64,000 nucleotides of DNA from Aquimarina algicola (GCF_006443095.1 NZ_VFWZ01000002.1:248001-312000); one strand, 5' to 3'. Counted from the stretch's first letter, positions 36,374-42,678 are shown. Numbers and translations are program-made. Notes: generated from the letters alone by a model not told the origin.

Positions 36374-36456
36374 GGGAGTTCGCCGGAGTTGGAGAGCCGG
36401 GGCAGACTGTAAATCTGTTGTGTAATACTGAATAGGTTCGAATCCTATATCTCCCA
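36374..36456 (+). tRNA. tRNA-Tyr(GUA)
   Basis: Acceptor GGGAGTT/ATCTCCC with one mismatch (pair 6-67). Anticodon loop CTGTAAA, anticodon GTA, class II variable arm as expected for bacterial Tyr, T-loop TTCGAAT, discriminator A. Confidence 0.85.
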
Positions 36457-36462
36457 CTATTG

Positions 36463-36535
36463 AGTACCGTAGCACAGTGGCTAGTGCACCCGACTGTCTC
36501 TCGGAAGGTCGCGGGTTCGAATCCCGTCGGTACTG
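36463..36535 (+). tRNA. tRNA-Asp(GUC) with U37
   Basis: Acceptor AGTACCG/CGGTACT, discriminator G. The anticodon loop reads CTGTCTC: anticodon GTC followed by T at position 37, where functional tRNAs almost always have a purine. The anticodon stem has 4 clear pairs (CCGA/TCGG). T-arm GCGGG-TTCGAAT-CCCGT. Confidence 0.82.
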
Positions 36536-36545
36536 CAACACTACT

Positions 36546-36617
36546 CTAGAGATATAACAATGGTAGTTTACCCGCCTTGGACGCGGGAGGTTGTAGGTTC
36601 GAGCCCTGCTCTCTAGA
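36546..36617 (+). tRNA. tRNA-Pro(UGG)
   Basis: Acceptor CTAGAGA/TCTCTAG with the C1-G72 pair typical of Pro, discriminator A. Anticodon arm CCCGC-CTTGGAC-GCGGG, anticodon TGG. Position 37 is A instead of the usual m1G-forming G. T-loop TTCGAGC. Confidence 0.83.
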
Positions 36618-36623
36618 CAAATT

Positions 36624-36696
36624 GCTCTGTTCGTATAATGGTTTAGTACACCTGACTTTCTATCAGGAAATGGGGGTTCGATTCCCCCACAGAGTA
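36624..36696 (+). tRNA. tRNA-Glu(UUC) with U37
   Basis: Acceptor GCTCTGT/ACAGAGT with a G-U first pair, discriminator A. Anticodon arm CCTGA-CTTTCTA-TCAGG: anticodon TTC followed by T at position 37, an unusual pyrimidine. T-arm GGGGG-TTCGATT-CCCCC. Confidence 0.82.
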
Positions 36697-36701
36697 CAAA
36701 A

Positions 36702-36776
36702 TGAGTTATAAATCAGTTGGTTAGCCTACATGTGCTGATATCACAGAAGTCTTGGGTTCGAGTCCCAATACCTCAA
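36702..36776 (+). tRNA. tRNA-Ile(GAU), degenerate
   Basis: Acceptor TGAGTTA/TACCTCA with one mismatch (5-68). Anticodon loop CTGATAT (anticodon GAT) on a 4-bp stem TGTG/CACA. T-arm TTGGG-TTCGAGT-CCCAA is intact. The D-arm pairs poorly. A U1-A72 pair is unusual for Ile. Confidence 0.72.
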
Positions 36777-36781
36777 CTAAT

Positions 36782-36856
36782 GCAGGGATGGCGAAACTGG
36801 TAAACGCGCCTGACTTAGAATCAGGTTTTTTGAGAGTTCGAATCTCTCTCCCTGTA
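36782..36856 (+). tRNA. tRNA-Leu(UAG) lacking the long variable arm
   Basis: Acceptor GCAGGGA/TCCCTGT (G-U first pair), Leu-type D-arm (TGGCGAAACTGGTAAACGC), anticodon arm CCTGA-CTTAGAA-TCAGG with anticodon TAG and A37 instead of G37. The variable region is only TTTTTT, where Leu tRNAs normally carry a long class II arm. T-arm GAGAG-TTCGAAT-CTCTC. Confidence 0.78.
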
Positions 36857-36860
36857 CAAC

Positions 36861-36969
36861 GTTCCTTTAGTCTAATTGGAAAATATCATGGACTCAAAAT
36901 CCCAACAATCCCAGTTTGAAATGCATAACATTCATGATTTCTTAATTAGACATGAATCAATGAGGAATT
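36861..36969 (+). pseudogene. decayed tRNA, CAA anticodon-like loop
   Basis: A tRNA-like 5' half (GTTCCTT, then TAGTCTAATTGG and loop CTCAAAA with anticodon CAA, as in Leu) is followed by about 60 nt without a normal T-arm. GAGGAAT (36962-36968) can pair with GTTCCTT using two G-U pairs. Probably a broken tRNA with an insertion. Confidence 0.4.
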
Positions 36970-36973
36970 TGGG

Positions 36974-37004
36974 AGGAAGTACAACTTTTATATCTGTACA
37001 TCCT
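36974..37004 (+). other. hairpin between tRNAs
   Basis: AGGAAGTACA and TGTACATCCT pair over 10 bp with one mismatch around an 11-nt AT-rich loop. No T-run follows. It may be a processing signal or the remains of another tRNA. Confidence 0.35.
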
Positions 37005-37043
37005 TAAAATTATGATTGTGAGCGTATCAAGCAATTTACAAAT

Positions 37044-37114
37044 TGACCTGTGGTGTAATGGCAACACACAAGACTTTGACTCTTGGATTAGAGGTTCGAA
37101 TCCTTTCAGGTCAT
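37044..37114 (+). tRNA. tRNA-Gln(UUG)
   Basis: Acceptor TGACCTG/CAGGTCA with the U1-A72 pair typical of Gln. Anticodon arm CAAGA-CTTTGAC-TCTTG, anticodon TTG. T-loop TTCGAAT. No encoded CCA. Confidence 0.85.
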
Positions 37115-37121
37115 CCAAAAT

Positions 37122-37194
37122 GGTGTCTCTAGCTTATCTGGTAAAGCGCCCCGCTGTGAACGGGAAGAACAGGGTTCGAGTCCCGGAGTACACC
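37122..37194 (+). tRNA. tRNA-His(GUG), degenerate acceptor
   Basis: Anticodon arm CCCG-CTGTGAA-CGGG, anticodon GTG. The extra 5' G (G-1) faces C73, as in His tRNAs. Acceptor pairs 5-68 and 7-66 are mismatched and the T-stem has one mismatch, so it is weaker than a housekeeping copy. Confidence 0.78.
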
Positions 37195-37200
37195 CAAAAA

Positions 37201-37273
37201 AGGAATATAGTTCAATTGGATAGAATATTGGGTTACGACCCCAAAGATGCGAGTTCGAATCTTGCTATTCCTA
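37201..37273 (+). tRNA. tRNA-Arg(ACG)
   Basis: Acceptor AGGAATA/TATTCCT, anticodon arm TTGGG-TTACGAC-CCCAA, anticodon ACG. T-arm GCGAG-TTCGAAT-CTTGC, discriminator A. Last conventional tRNA of the array. Arg(ACG) is the classical target of colicin D-type nucleases. Confidence 0.85.
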
Positions 37274-37288
37274 CGATTTTTTAAAACA

Positions 37289-37630
37289 ATGTCTAACCCA
37301 TTTTTAAGTATTATGAAAAGAGAAGTATTACAACGATTTTTATGTAGAACAGAAGATACCGGAAGATTTATAGTACAATCCAAGGTAACCGGTATCACTT
37401 ATTTTGTAGAGCCAATCGATCATGGAAAACCAGACAAACTCTGGGGAGACCTAGATCCAGCAACCAAAAAACTGACAGGAGACTACGGAAACGTTCGTAG
37501 AGGAGCTGTTACCAAAGAGGAATCACTCATTTTATCCAAAAATGGATTTAAGAACATTTCTACTTTTAAAGGAAGTCCATTAGCCGAAATTGATCGCAGG
37601 GACAGAAATTATATAGCTCAGCGAACATAG
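37289..37630 (+). CDS. small protein embedded in tRNA array (113 aa)
   Basis: 113 residues from ATG at 37289; the frame is open upstream into tRNA-Arg, but that part is not real. A second Met at 37313 (MKREVLQRF) is also possible. The sequence is mixed alpha/beta (TGRFIVQSKVTGITYFVEPI, then LWGDLDPATKKLTGDYG) without membrane segments or known catalytic motif. It starts 15 bp after tRNA-Arg, so it is part of the array transcript. Not recognised; location between an RNA ligase and a slipin suggests a role in the same system. Confidence 0.65.
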   Translation: MSNPFLSIMKREVLQRFLCRTEDTGRFIVQSKVTGITYFVEPIDHGKPDKLWGDLDPATKKLTGDYGNVRRGAVTKEESLILSKNGFKNISTFKGSPLAEIDRRDRNYIAQRT

Positions 37631-37672
37631 TTTTTTGAACACTGAATGTACAACCAAATTAATTTGAATGAT

Positions 37673-37846
37673 ATGAAAACTCACTTTATCATTACCAAGA
37701 AAGAGAAAAGTTTGAAGCTTTTGATTGCTCAGATACTAATAAAGTGGGCTTCAAATTATATAGAAGCAATGAGTAAAGCTTTATATCCTCCTGAAACACG
37801 GGAAGTAAAAAGCAAAAATGACATACATCGTATGTTTCATAAATAA
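37673..37846 (+). CDS. small basic protein in tRNA array (57 aa)
   Basis: 57 residues from the ATG at MKTHFIITKKEK (an upstream ATG at 37646 is possible). Basic and helical (SLKLLIAQILIKWASNYIEA). It lies 42 bp after the 113-residue gene, in the same direction. No known family. Confidence 0.45.
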   Translation: MKTHFIITKKEKSLKLLIAQILIKWASNYIEAMSKALYPPETREVKSKNDIHRMFHK

Positions 37847-37951
37847 CTTTTTATCTACGCAAAAAGGATGCGCACTATAGTTTCATCTTTGTTGTGTTAT
37901 TAAAACAGACTTTCATGTCTAGTGGGGTAAAACAGAAAGTTTGTAGTAGTG

Positions 37952-37979
37952 CCCTGTTACCGAATAGGGAGTAACAGGG
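37952..37979 (+). other. strong hairpin upstream of 64-aa ORF
   Basis: CCCTGTTAC and GTAACAGGG form a perfect 9-bp stem with a 10-nt loop, 19 nt before the ATG of the next small gene. Only one T-triplet follows, so it is more likely a regulatory or processing element than a terminator. Confidence 0.5.
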
Positions 37980-37998
37980 TTTAGATAAAGTTAAAAAC

Positions 37999-38193
37999 AT
38001 GAAAACAAGAAAAGAATTTATAGTAGTTGCAGAGAATAATAATCAAGACATTCTTTATGATTGGATTGATAAAAACAAGCATTTATTTTCATTTATTTCT
38101 AAAGATGAAGGGTGCGGATGTTGCGTAAGTATTTTTACCATTGAAGCAGAAGAAGAAGTATTAGAAACGCTACCAAAGGAAATATTAGTATAG
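37999..38193 (+). CDS. small Cys-containing protein in tRNA array (64 aa)
   Basis: 64 residues: predicted helix (QDILYDWIDKNKHLF), then a strand with a tight cysteine cluster (EGCGCCVSIFTI) and an acidic C-terminus (EEEVLETLPKEI). It looks like a compact, folded alpha/beta domain. The Cys triplet could bind metal or a thiol. Located between the conventional and the permuted tRNAs. Function unknown. Confidence 0.6.
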   Translation: MKTRKEFIVVAENNNQDILYDWIDKNKHLFSFISKDEGCGCCVSIFTIEAEEEVLETLPKEILV

Positions 38194-38346
38194 CAAAAGA
38201 TTCTCACTTTTGAGAACACAAAGATATCAAGCAAGTCTTGTTGTGTGTTTCTGTATGGCACCATTGTATGAGGGGTTACAACGTTTGTATCATCACTTCA
38301 TATACAACTTGACTTGAAGGTTAGTTTATTACCAAAAATAAACGTT

Positions 38347-38414
38347 TCTGTAGTCGTGGGTTCGAATCCCACTCCCGAATACTCGGGATAGTTTAGCGGA
38401 TAGAACGACAGATT
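38347..38414 (+). tRNA. candidate circularly permuted tRNA A (3' half before 5' half)
   Basis: 3' half: TCTGT (38347-38351, anticodon 3' stem), AGTC variable, T-arm GTGGG-TTCGAAT-CCCAC, acceptor TCCCGAA (38373-38379). One or two nt later the 5' half begins: CTCGGGA (38382-38388), U8-A9, D-arm GTTT-AGCGGATA-GAAC, then ACAGA (38408-38412). CTCGGGA pairs with TCCCGAA at 6 of 7 positions, and ACAGA pairs with TCTGT at 5 of 5. Read linearly, no anticodon arm forms. The break lies in the anticodon loop, so the isotype cannot be read. Confidence 0.6.
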
Positions 38415-38421
38415 GTTTCAT

Positions 38422-38511
38422 GTGGGTTCGAGTCCCACTATCCTTATCGGATATGGCGGAATTGGTAAACGCACTAGACTTAGGATCTAGCGAAACGGGC
38501 ACTTTTATGCC
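38422..38511 (+). tRNA. candidate circularly permuted tRNA-Leu(UAG) B
   Basis: 3' half: T-arm GTGGG-TTCGAGT-CCCAC followed by TATCC (38439-38443). After the five-nt loop TTATC comes GGATA (38449-38453), pairing 5 bp with it, then a normal Leu body: TGGCGGAATTGGTAAACGC and anticodon arm CTAGA-CTTAGGA-TCTAG (anticodon TAG at 38481-38483). The break lies in the variable arm. Read linearly, the 5' acceptor (TCGGATA) does not pair at all with the next downstream 3' acceptor (CGAGACC). Confidence 0.55.
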
Positions 38512-38521
38512 TTTTATTTGC

Positions 38522-38604
38522 ACAGGTTCGAATCCTGTCGAGACCACCATTTTAGGTTTCGTAGCTCAGTATGGTTAGAGCACTACACTCATAATGTAGG
38601 ATGT
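38522..38604 (+). tRNA. candidate circularly permuted tRNA-Met(CAU) C
   Basis: 3' half: T-arm ACAGG-TTCGAAT-CCTGT, acceptor CGAGACC (38539-38545), then ACCA. Five nt later the 5' half begins: GGTTTCG (38555-38561), U8-A9, D-arm GCTC/GAGC, anticodon arm CTACA-CTCATAA-TGTAG (anticodon CAT at 38590-38592). GGTTTCG pairs with CGAGACC at all 7 positions (one G-U). No T-arm follows the 5' half downstream. It is the only array member with an encoded CCA. The break is in the variable loop. Confidence 0.65.
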
Positions 38605-38606
38605 TA

Positions 38607-39160
38607 AAGCTGATCACCTTTTAAAACTGATCACCAGCCTGTCACGCTGTTAAACACGACAAAAACTGTGATTGCAGATCGGTTGCTATAGTACTCTTGC
38701 TATATCGACAATCTCGAATATACTTTGAAATATTAGTATTGCTATCACTGAAAATAGTTGCTTTTTTGAGATTATGATTTTAGTATAATCAATTTTTTAT
38801 AATGTTAATTACACTTTGATCTCATTTCTTAAAACCAGTTATAGACAGTATAACAAACTCTTATTTCCGTACAGGAAAGATGATTTGCTTTCACCGTTTT
38901 TATAAAAAGTAATATTGTGTGAGGGATAGTAGTGGTTACCCCGCAGGGTATCGTTTTGAGATATAACACTAAGCTTGCCGAAGTGTTATCGAAGAGCGAT
39001 AACCGAGGAGTAAAAACGGATAGCCCGACCTCGAGTATTCGAGGGCACACCCAAAATATACTTTAAGACAGAGCCATACCCGTAGTTCTGGATTGAAGTA
39101 GACAAAGTCTCTAGTATAGAAATTGTCATCTCATAAATGTTTAATTAAAAAAGAAAAAAA
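38607..39160. other. structured intergenic region before slipin gene
   Basis: 554 bp without a supported ORF. It contains TGATCACC direct repeats just after permuted tRNA C (38613-38635). At 38965-39044 there are three consecutive hairpins: AACACT/AGTGTT, GTTATCG-AAGAG-CGATAAC and CCTCGA-GTAT-TCGAGG. The last, in the context GGATAGCCCG...GGGCAC, resembles a recurrent structured element I remember from flavobacterial intergenic regions. This may be a small RNA or the 5' leader of the slipin mRNA. Confidence 0.5.
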
Positions 39161-40261
39161 ATGAAAAGAGTACGAATTAATGCGGGCAAAGTAGGTTTAG
39201 TTTTCAAAAAAGGAGATTACCAAAGGGTGATCACCAAAGGAAATCACTGGTTGGGATTTAATGAAAAAGCAATACAATACGATCTTACAAAACCTTTTGC
39301 AGCACCTATAGCTCTGGAAATTTTATTACAAGACAAGGAGCTAGAGACCATGTTACATATCATTGAAGTAAAAGACAACGAGCTTGTGCTATTATATGAG
39401 AATGGCAATTTTAAAAACACCTTAGCTGCGGGACGTTATACATACTGGAAAGGATTAATGGATTATGAATTTGTGACTGCAGATTTGAGTAAGGTTTATA
39501 TTACTGAAAAGATCGAGAAATCGTTATTTAATCACTACGCATTAATAAAGCATATCAGAGCTTTTGAAGTCGCTGCATATGAAAAAGCTGTATTGATCGT
39601 AGATGATGTATATGCTAAAATTCTTGAGAGTGGTACGTATCGTTTTTGGAGAAATGATACTTCTATCAAAATTGCTAAAGCCGATTTGCGTCAGCTACAA
39701 TTAGAGATTACCGGTCAAGAACTATTAACTAAGGATAAAGCAGCAGTTCGTATCAATTTCTATACTCAGTATAAGGTTGTTGACATTGAAAAAGCTTTAT
39801 TAGATAACAAAGATTATGAAAAACAATTATATATCGCTATGCAGTTAGCCTTGAGGGCTTTTGTAGGAAACTACACGCTAGATGAGCTTTTAGAACGTAA
39901 AGAAAGTATTGCAGATTCAGTACTGGAAAGCGTAAAAAACCAAGCTACAAAACTAGGTGTACGAGTATTGAATTGTGGTATCAGAGATATTATTTTACCA
40001 GGTGACATGAAGGAAATTATGAATCAGGTACTGGTAGCACAAAAGAAAGCTCAGGCTAACATTATCACTCGTCGTGAGGAGACTGCTTCTACCCGTAGTT
40101 TACTAAATACTGCCAAACTTATGGAAGAAAACGAAATGCTCTACAAGCTAAAAGAAATGGAGTATGTAGAGAAAATCGCCGATAAGATTGGTGAAATCAG
40201 TGTCTCTGGAGACGGTGGTATGGTGAAACAATTAAAAGACATATTCTCTGTGAATAGGTAG
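39161..40261 (+). CDS. slipin / SPFH (band-7) family protein
   Basis: 366 residues. The SPFH domain spans about residues 130-300 (EKAVLIVDDVYAKILESGTYRF, QELLTKDKAAVRINFYTQYKV, YTLDELLERKESIADSVL, VRVLNCGIRDIILPGDMKE), the slipin signature. A helical region with AQKKAQANIITRREE follows. Unlike stomatins it has no N-terminal membrane segment, so it is probably cytosolic and oligomeric. Slipins are reported next to RNA repair genes such as rtcB in several bacteria. It closes the rtcB-tRNA array locus and ends at a terminator. Confidence 0.88.
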   Translation: MKRVRINAGKVGLVFKKGDYQRVITKGNHWLGFNEKAIQYDLTKPFAAPIALEILLQDKELETMLHIIEVKDNELVLLYENGNFKNTLAAGRYTYWKGLMDYEFVTADLSKVYITEKIEKSLFNHYALIKHIRAFEVAAYEKAVLIVDDVYAKILESGTYRFWRNDTSIKIAKADLRQLQLEITGQELLTKDKAAVRINFYTQYKVVDIEKALLDNKDYEKQLYIAMQLALRAFVGNYTLDELLERKESIADSVLESVKNQATKLGVRVLNCGIRDIILPGDMKEIMNQVLVAQKKAQANIITRREETASTRSLLNTAKLMEENEMLYKLKEMEYVEKIADKIGEISVSGDGGMVKQLKDIFSVNR

Positions 40262-40272
40262 GTGTACATTGA

Positions 40273-40308
40273 ATGCATCAGTTTGCGTAAACTGATGCAT
40301 TTTTATTT
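40273..40308 (+). terminator. rho-independent terminator after slipin gene
   Basis: A 12-bp perfect stem ATGCATCAGTTT-GCGT-AAACTGATGCAT is followed by TTTTATTT. It may also serve the convergent fecR gene. Confidence 0.88.
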
Positions 40309-40337
40309 GAAATATAGTTAAGACTTAATCTGACAAA

Positions 40338-41255
40338 TTATTTGTTCACGAGTTTTATTTTTTTACTATTAATGAAAATACAATTTATATTCATAGGTTC
40401 GAAACATGTCTTTATTGCACTATTAAGGTCTTTATTTTCAAAAAATCCGGTAAACATTCTTTCTGTATCGATATCTCCTGATTGTATTGTGATTCCAAAT
40501 TGCCTTTCTAATTCGTTTATAACTTGTTTTAATGGCACTTCTTTAAATGTACTAATACCATTAAGCCAGGTTGGTTCTTGGTCTTGGATCTCAAATTGAA
40601 GCATTTTTTTGGATCGTCCTGATCTTACTGCTTTTCCTCCCTCTATAATTACACTTTCTTTATCATTATCTACTTGAACCCGACCTTCAAAACAATGTAC
40701 TTCTAATCTGTACTCTCTAGCATTTACGTCAAATTGCGTGCCTAATACTGAAATATCTCCGTTTTTTGTTTTGACGATAAAGGTAGAGCCTTTGGCAACT
40801 TTAAAAAACGCCTGACCTTTTAATGTTAGTTTTCGTTTCGTTAAAAAATCTTTAGGAACATATTCAATTGAGGAGCCCGCATTTAATGTTACTTGAGAAT
40901 TATCTGGTAAGGTCAAGGTTTTGATTTGTGAAACTTCGGTACGTATCGTAGTAGATTGAGGGATAAAGATTCTCAAACCAATCAAAATTAATACAACTGC
41001 GGCGGCTGCAGATAAAAAAAGTTTGAGTTGAACTACCTTTGGTTTTTTGGCATTATAAGTTTTGTTAAACTCTTTTTGAGCTGTAAGATTACTTTCTACA
41101 TCAAAAACAGGTCGTTCAAAACGTTCTGTTGCATTCAAAATATCTTTAAAAGCAAGGTAATCTTTAGATGCTTCAAACCGTTTCCTTTCTTCTTCTGAAA
41201 CTTCTCCTTCTAACCAACGCGCCAGGAAATTATTTTTATGTTTAAAATCAGACAT
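40338..41255 (-). CDS. FecR-family anti-sigma factor
   Basis: 305 residues. N-terminal cytoplasmic region (FLARWLEGEVSEEERKRF), one transmembrane segment (LFLSAAAAVVLILIGLRIFI, about 78-98), FecR domain in the periplasm (TLPDNSQVTLNAGSSIEYVP, FKVAKGSTFIVKTKNGDISV, VHCFEGRVQV) and a C-terminal STN-like part. It should hold the ECF sigma factor encoded upstream. No SusC/TonB receptor or other target operon is adjacent, which is unusual for Bacteroidota. Confidence 0.9.
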   Translation of the reverse strand: MSDFKHKNNFLARWLEGEVSEEERKRFEASKDYLAFKDILNATERFERPVFDVESNLTAQKEFNKTYNAKKPKVVQLKLFLSAAAAVVLILIGLRIFIPQSTTIRTEVSQIKTLTLPDNSQVTLNAGSSIEYVPKDFLTKRKLTLKGQAFFKVAKGSTFIVKTKNGDISVLGTQFDVNAREYRLEVHCFEGRVQVDNDKESVIIEGGKAVRSGRSKKMLQFEIQDQEPTWLNGISTFKEVPLKQVINELERQFGITIQSGDIDTERMFTGFFENKDLNSAIKTCFEPMNINCIFINSKKIKLVNK

Positions 41256-41266
41256 TTTTAAATGTT

Positions 41267-41413
41267 TTATACAGTTTTATTTTTTTCTCTAGAATTGACC
41301 AAATTTTTATACAGCTCCGAAGTCATGAAAGATTCTAAATCCTTAATTGAAATGTTTCCTTGTATCCAGTTTGACAAAAACTCATTTTCTTTATATTCTT
41401 GAATTCTTTTCAT
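41267..41413 (-). CDS. 48-residue FecR N-terminus-like peptide
   Basis: Read directly from the minus strand: starts MKRIQEYKENEFLSNWIQ and continues GNISIKDLESFMTSELYKN. This resembles the cytoplasmic sigma-binding start of FecR proteins (compare FLARWLEGEVSEEE of the next gene), but stops before any membrane segment. It lies between the sigma gene (9 bp) and fecR (11 bp), so it is co-transcribed. It may be an extra soluble anti-sigma module or a gene remnant. Confidence 0.6.
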   Translation of the reverse strand: MKRIQEYKENEFLSNWIQGNISIKDLESFMTSELYKNLVNSREKNKTV

Positions 41414-41422
41414 AATAAAAAA

Positions 41423-41935
41423 TTATAGGTTAGGAATTGACTTACGAAGGTTTAACAAAGCCAATTGCATTCGCTTCTCTACTGCTTTGACTGTGATCCC
41501 TGAGATTTCAGCAATTTCTTTATATGTTTTTTTCTCCATTCTACTCATTAAAAACACTTCTCTCTGCCTACTTTTTAAATTCCCTATGGCTATATTTAAT
41601 CGCTCCATGAATTCTTTTTCTTCCATTTGATATTCTGGAGATTCATTTGTAATCGTTTTTTGATTTGTATTTTGATATTTCAAGAAAGATTTCTGTTGTC
41701 TTAATTCGTTAATAGATGAATTATTGGCCACCTTGTACAAGAAACTTTTGGCTGCTTTGATAACTATCTTAGAACAATTGATCCATAATTTTGCAAAACT
41801 ATCCTGGACAATATCTCTTGCTTTTTCGCTGTCTCCAAATTTATAATACAAATAGAAGTATATTTTTTCTGCATGATCTCTATAAAGCTGTTCGTAGACT
41901 TTTTCTTCACATACACTTTTAGTGTTCTCGCTCAT
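41423..41935 (-). CDS. ECF RNA polymerase sigma factor
   Basis: 170 residues. Sigma region 2 (YLYYKFGDSEKARDIVQDSFAKLWIN) and region 4 (LKSRQREVFLMSRMEKKTYKEIAEISGITVKAVEKRMQLALLNLRK) are clear, with no region 3. It belongs to the FecI-like group that pairs with FecR. First gene of the sigma-mini-FecR-FecR unit. Confidence 0.92.
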   Translation of the reverse strand: MSENTKSVCEEKVYEQLYRDHAEKIYFYLYYKFGDSEKARDIVQDSFAKLWINCSKIVIKAAKSFLYKVANNSSINELRQQKSFLKYQNTNQKTITNESPEYQMEEKEFMERLNIAIGNLKSRQREVFLMSRMEKKTYKEIAEISGITVKAVEKRMQLALLNLRKSIPNL

Positions 41936-42678
41936 AAATACATATATTTAAATTGATAATAATAATATTTTACAACCTAAGTGTTTTAAAATCATTGGAA
42001 ATGATACTCTTTAAACACACATCTAAGTAAACACCCTAATTTTTTTAGAAAATAATTAGTAAAATAAATTTGTAATAGTACATCAACTAAATTAGAGAGT
42101 AGTATAAATCAATACTTGCATATTAGAATCTATATTTTTAATTATCATATATTAAAATATAAATTTTTCTCTACAAAAATACTATGAGCATAAAAAAACC
42201 ACTCATAATAGAGTGGTCTTTTAGTACAACCTAATCAGAATTTAAAATGTGATTTTCCCCCTTAATCTTCTTTTAAAATTATGATTTAGGCGCTTAACAA
42301 ATTAGTGATATAACCTTAATCGTTTTTTGTCGAAATCAATGTTTTTGTAATCATTTCTTGGATATGTATTACATACACAAAAAGTATTTTTTTTATCATA
42401 AACAGGTTTGTTATTGATTGCTCTGCAAATCTATTTGTTCTTTTGATTTTTTTGTAAAAAACCACCTCTACAAATACCCCTACAATTTCAAAAACCCAGT
42501 TATAACAAGCATTACAAGGATTTCTCTTATTTAATAAAATGAATATTCTTTTTGTTAAAGAGGACAAAAACGTAAGTATTGAGCTCCTTATTTTTATATA
42601 AAAAATGGTCAAAACAGTATGAATATATTATCTTGAGAATATAAACATTATTAATCTCTATCTTAATTTTACAGTGTT
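41936..42678. other. intergenic, terminator only
   Basis: 743 bp between the sigma gene and the TPR-HTH gene. It holds a bidirectional terminator (42192-42222). A minus-strand ORF of 98 codons at 42316-42612 has poor composition and is not supported. Confidence 0.5.
42192..42222. terminator. bidirectional hairpin terminator
   Basis: CCACTC-ATAATA-GAGTGG with a seven-A run on the left (T-run on the minus strand) and TCTTTT on the right. Confidence 0.7.

Noticed and set aside
36320-37398. Short ORFs overlapping the tRNA genes (36320-36541 minus, 37012-37284 plus, 37129-37398 minus)
   Set aside because: They run straight through tRNA structures; their recurring NPVL/RxPxR-type words are translated T-arms, not protein evidence.
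35760-38610. CRISPR array
   Set aside because: The recurring GGTTCGA-type words are tRNA T-arms, unevenly spaced, without identical repeats and spacers.
38329-39050. Minus-strand ORFs at 38329-38550 and 38829-39050
   Set aside because: The first is an antisense reading of the permuted tRNA block, the second of hairpin-rich intergenic DNA. No start context or family support.
42316-42612. 98-codon minus-strand ORF in the gap before the TPR-HTH gene
   Set aside because: No start signal, irregular composition and no recognisable domain.
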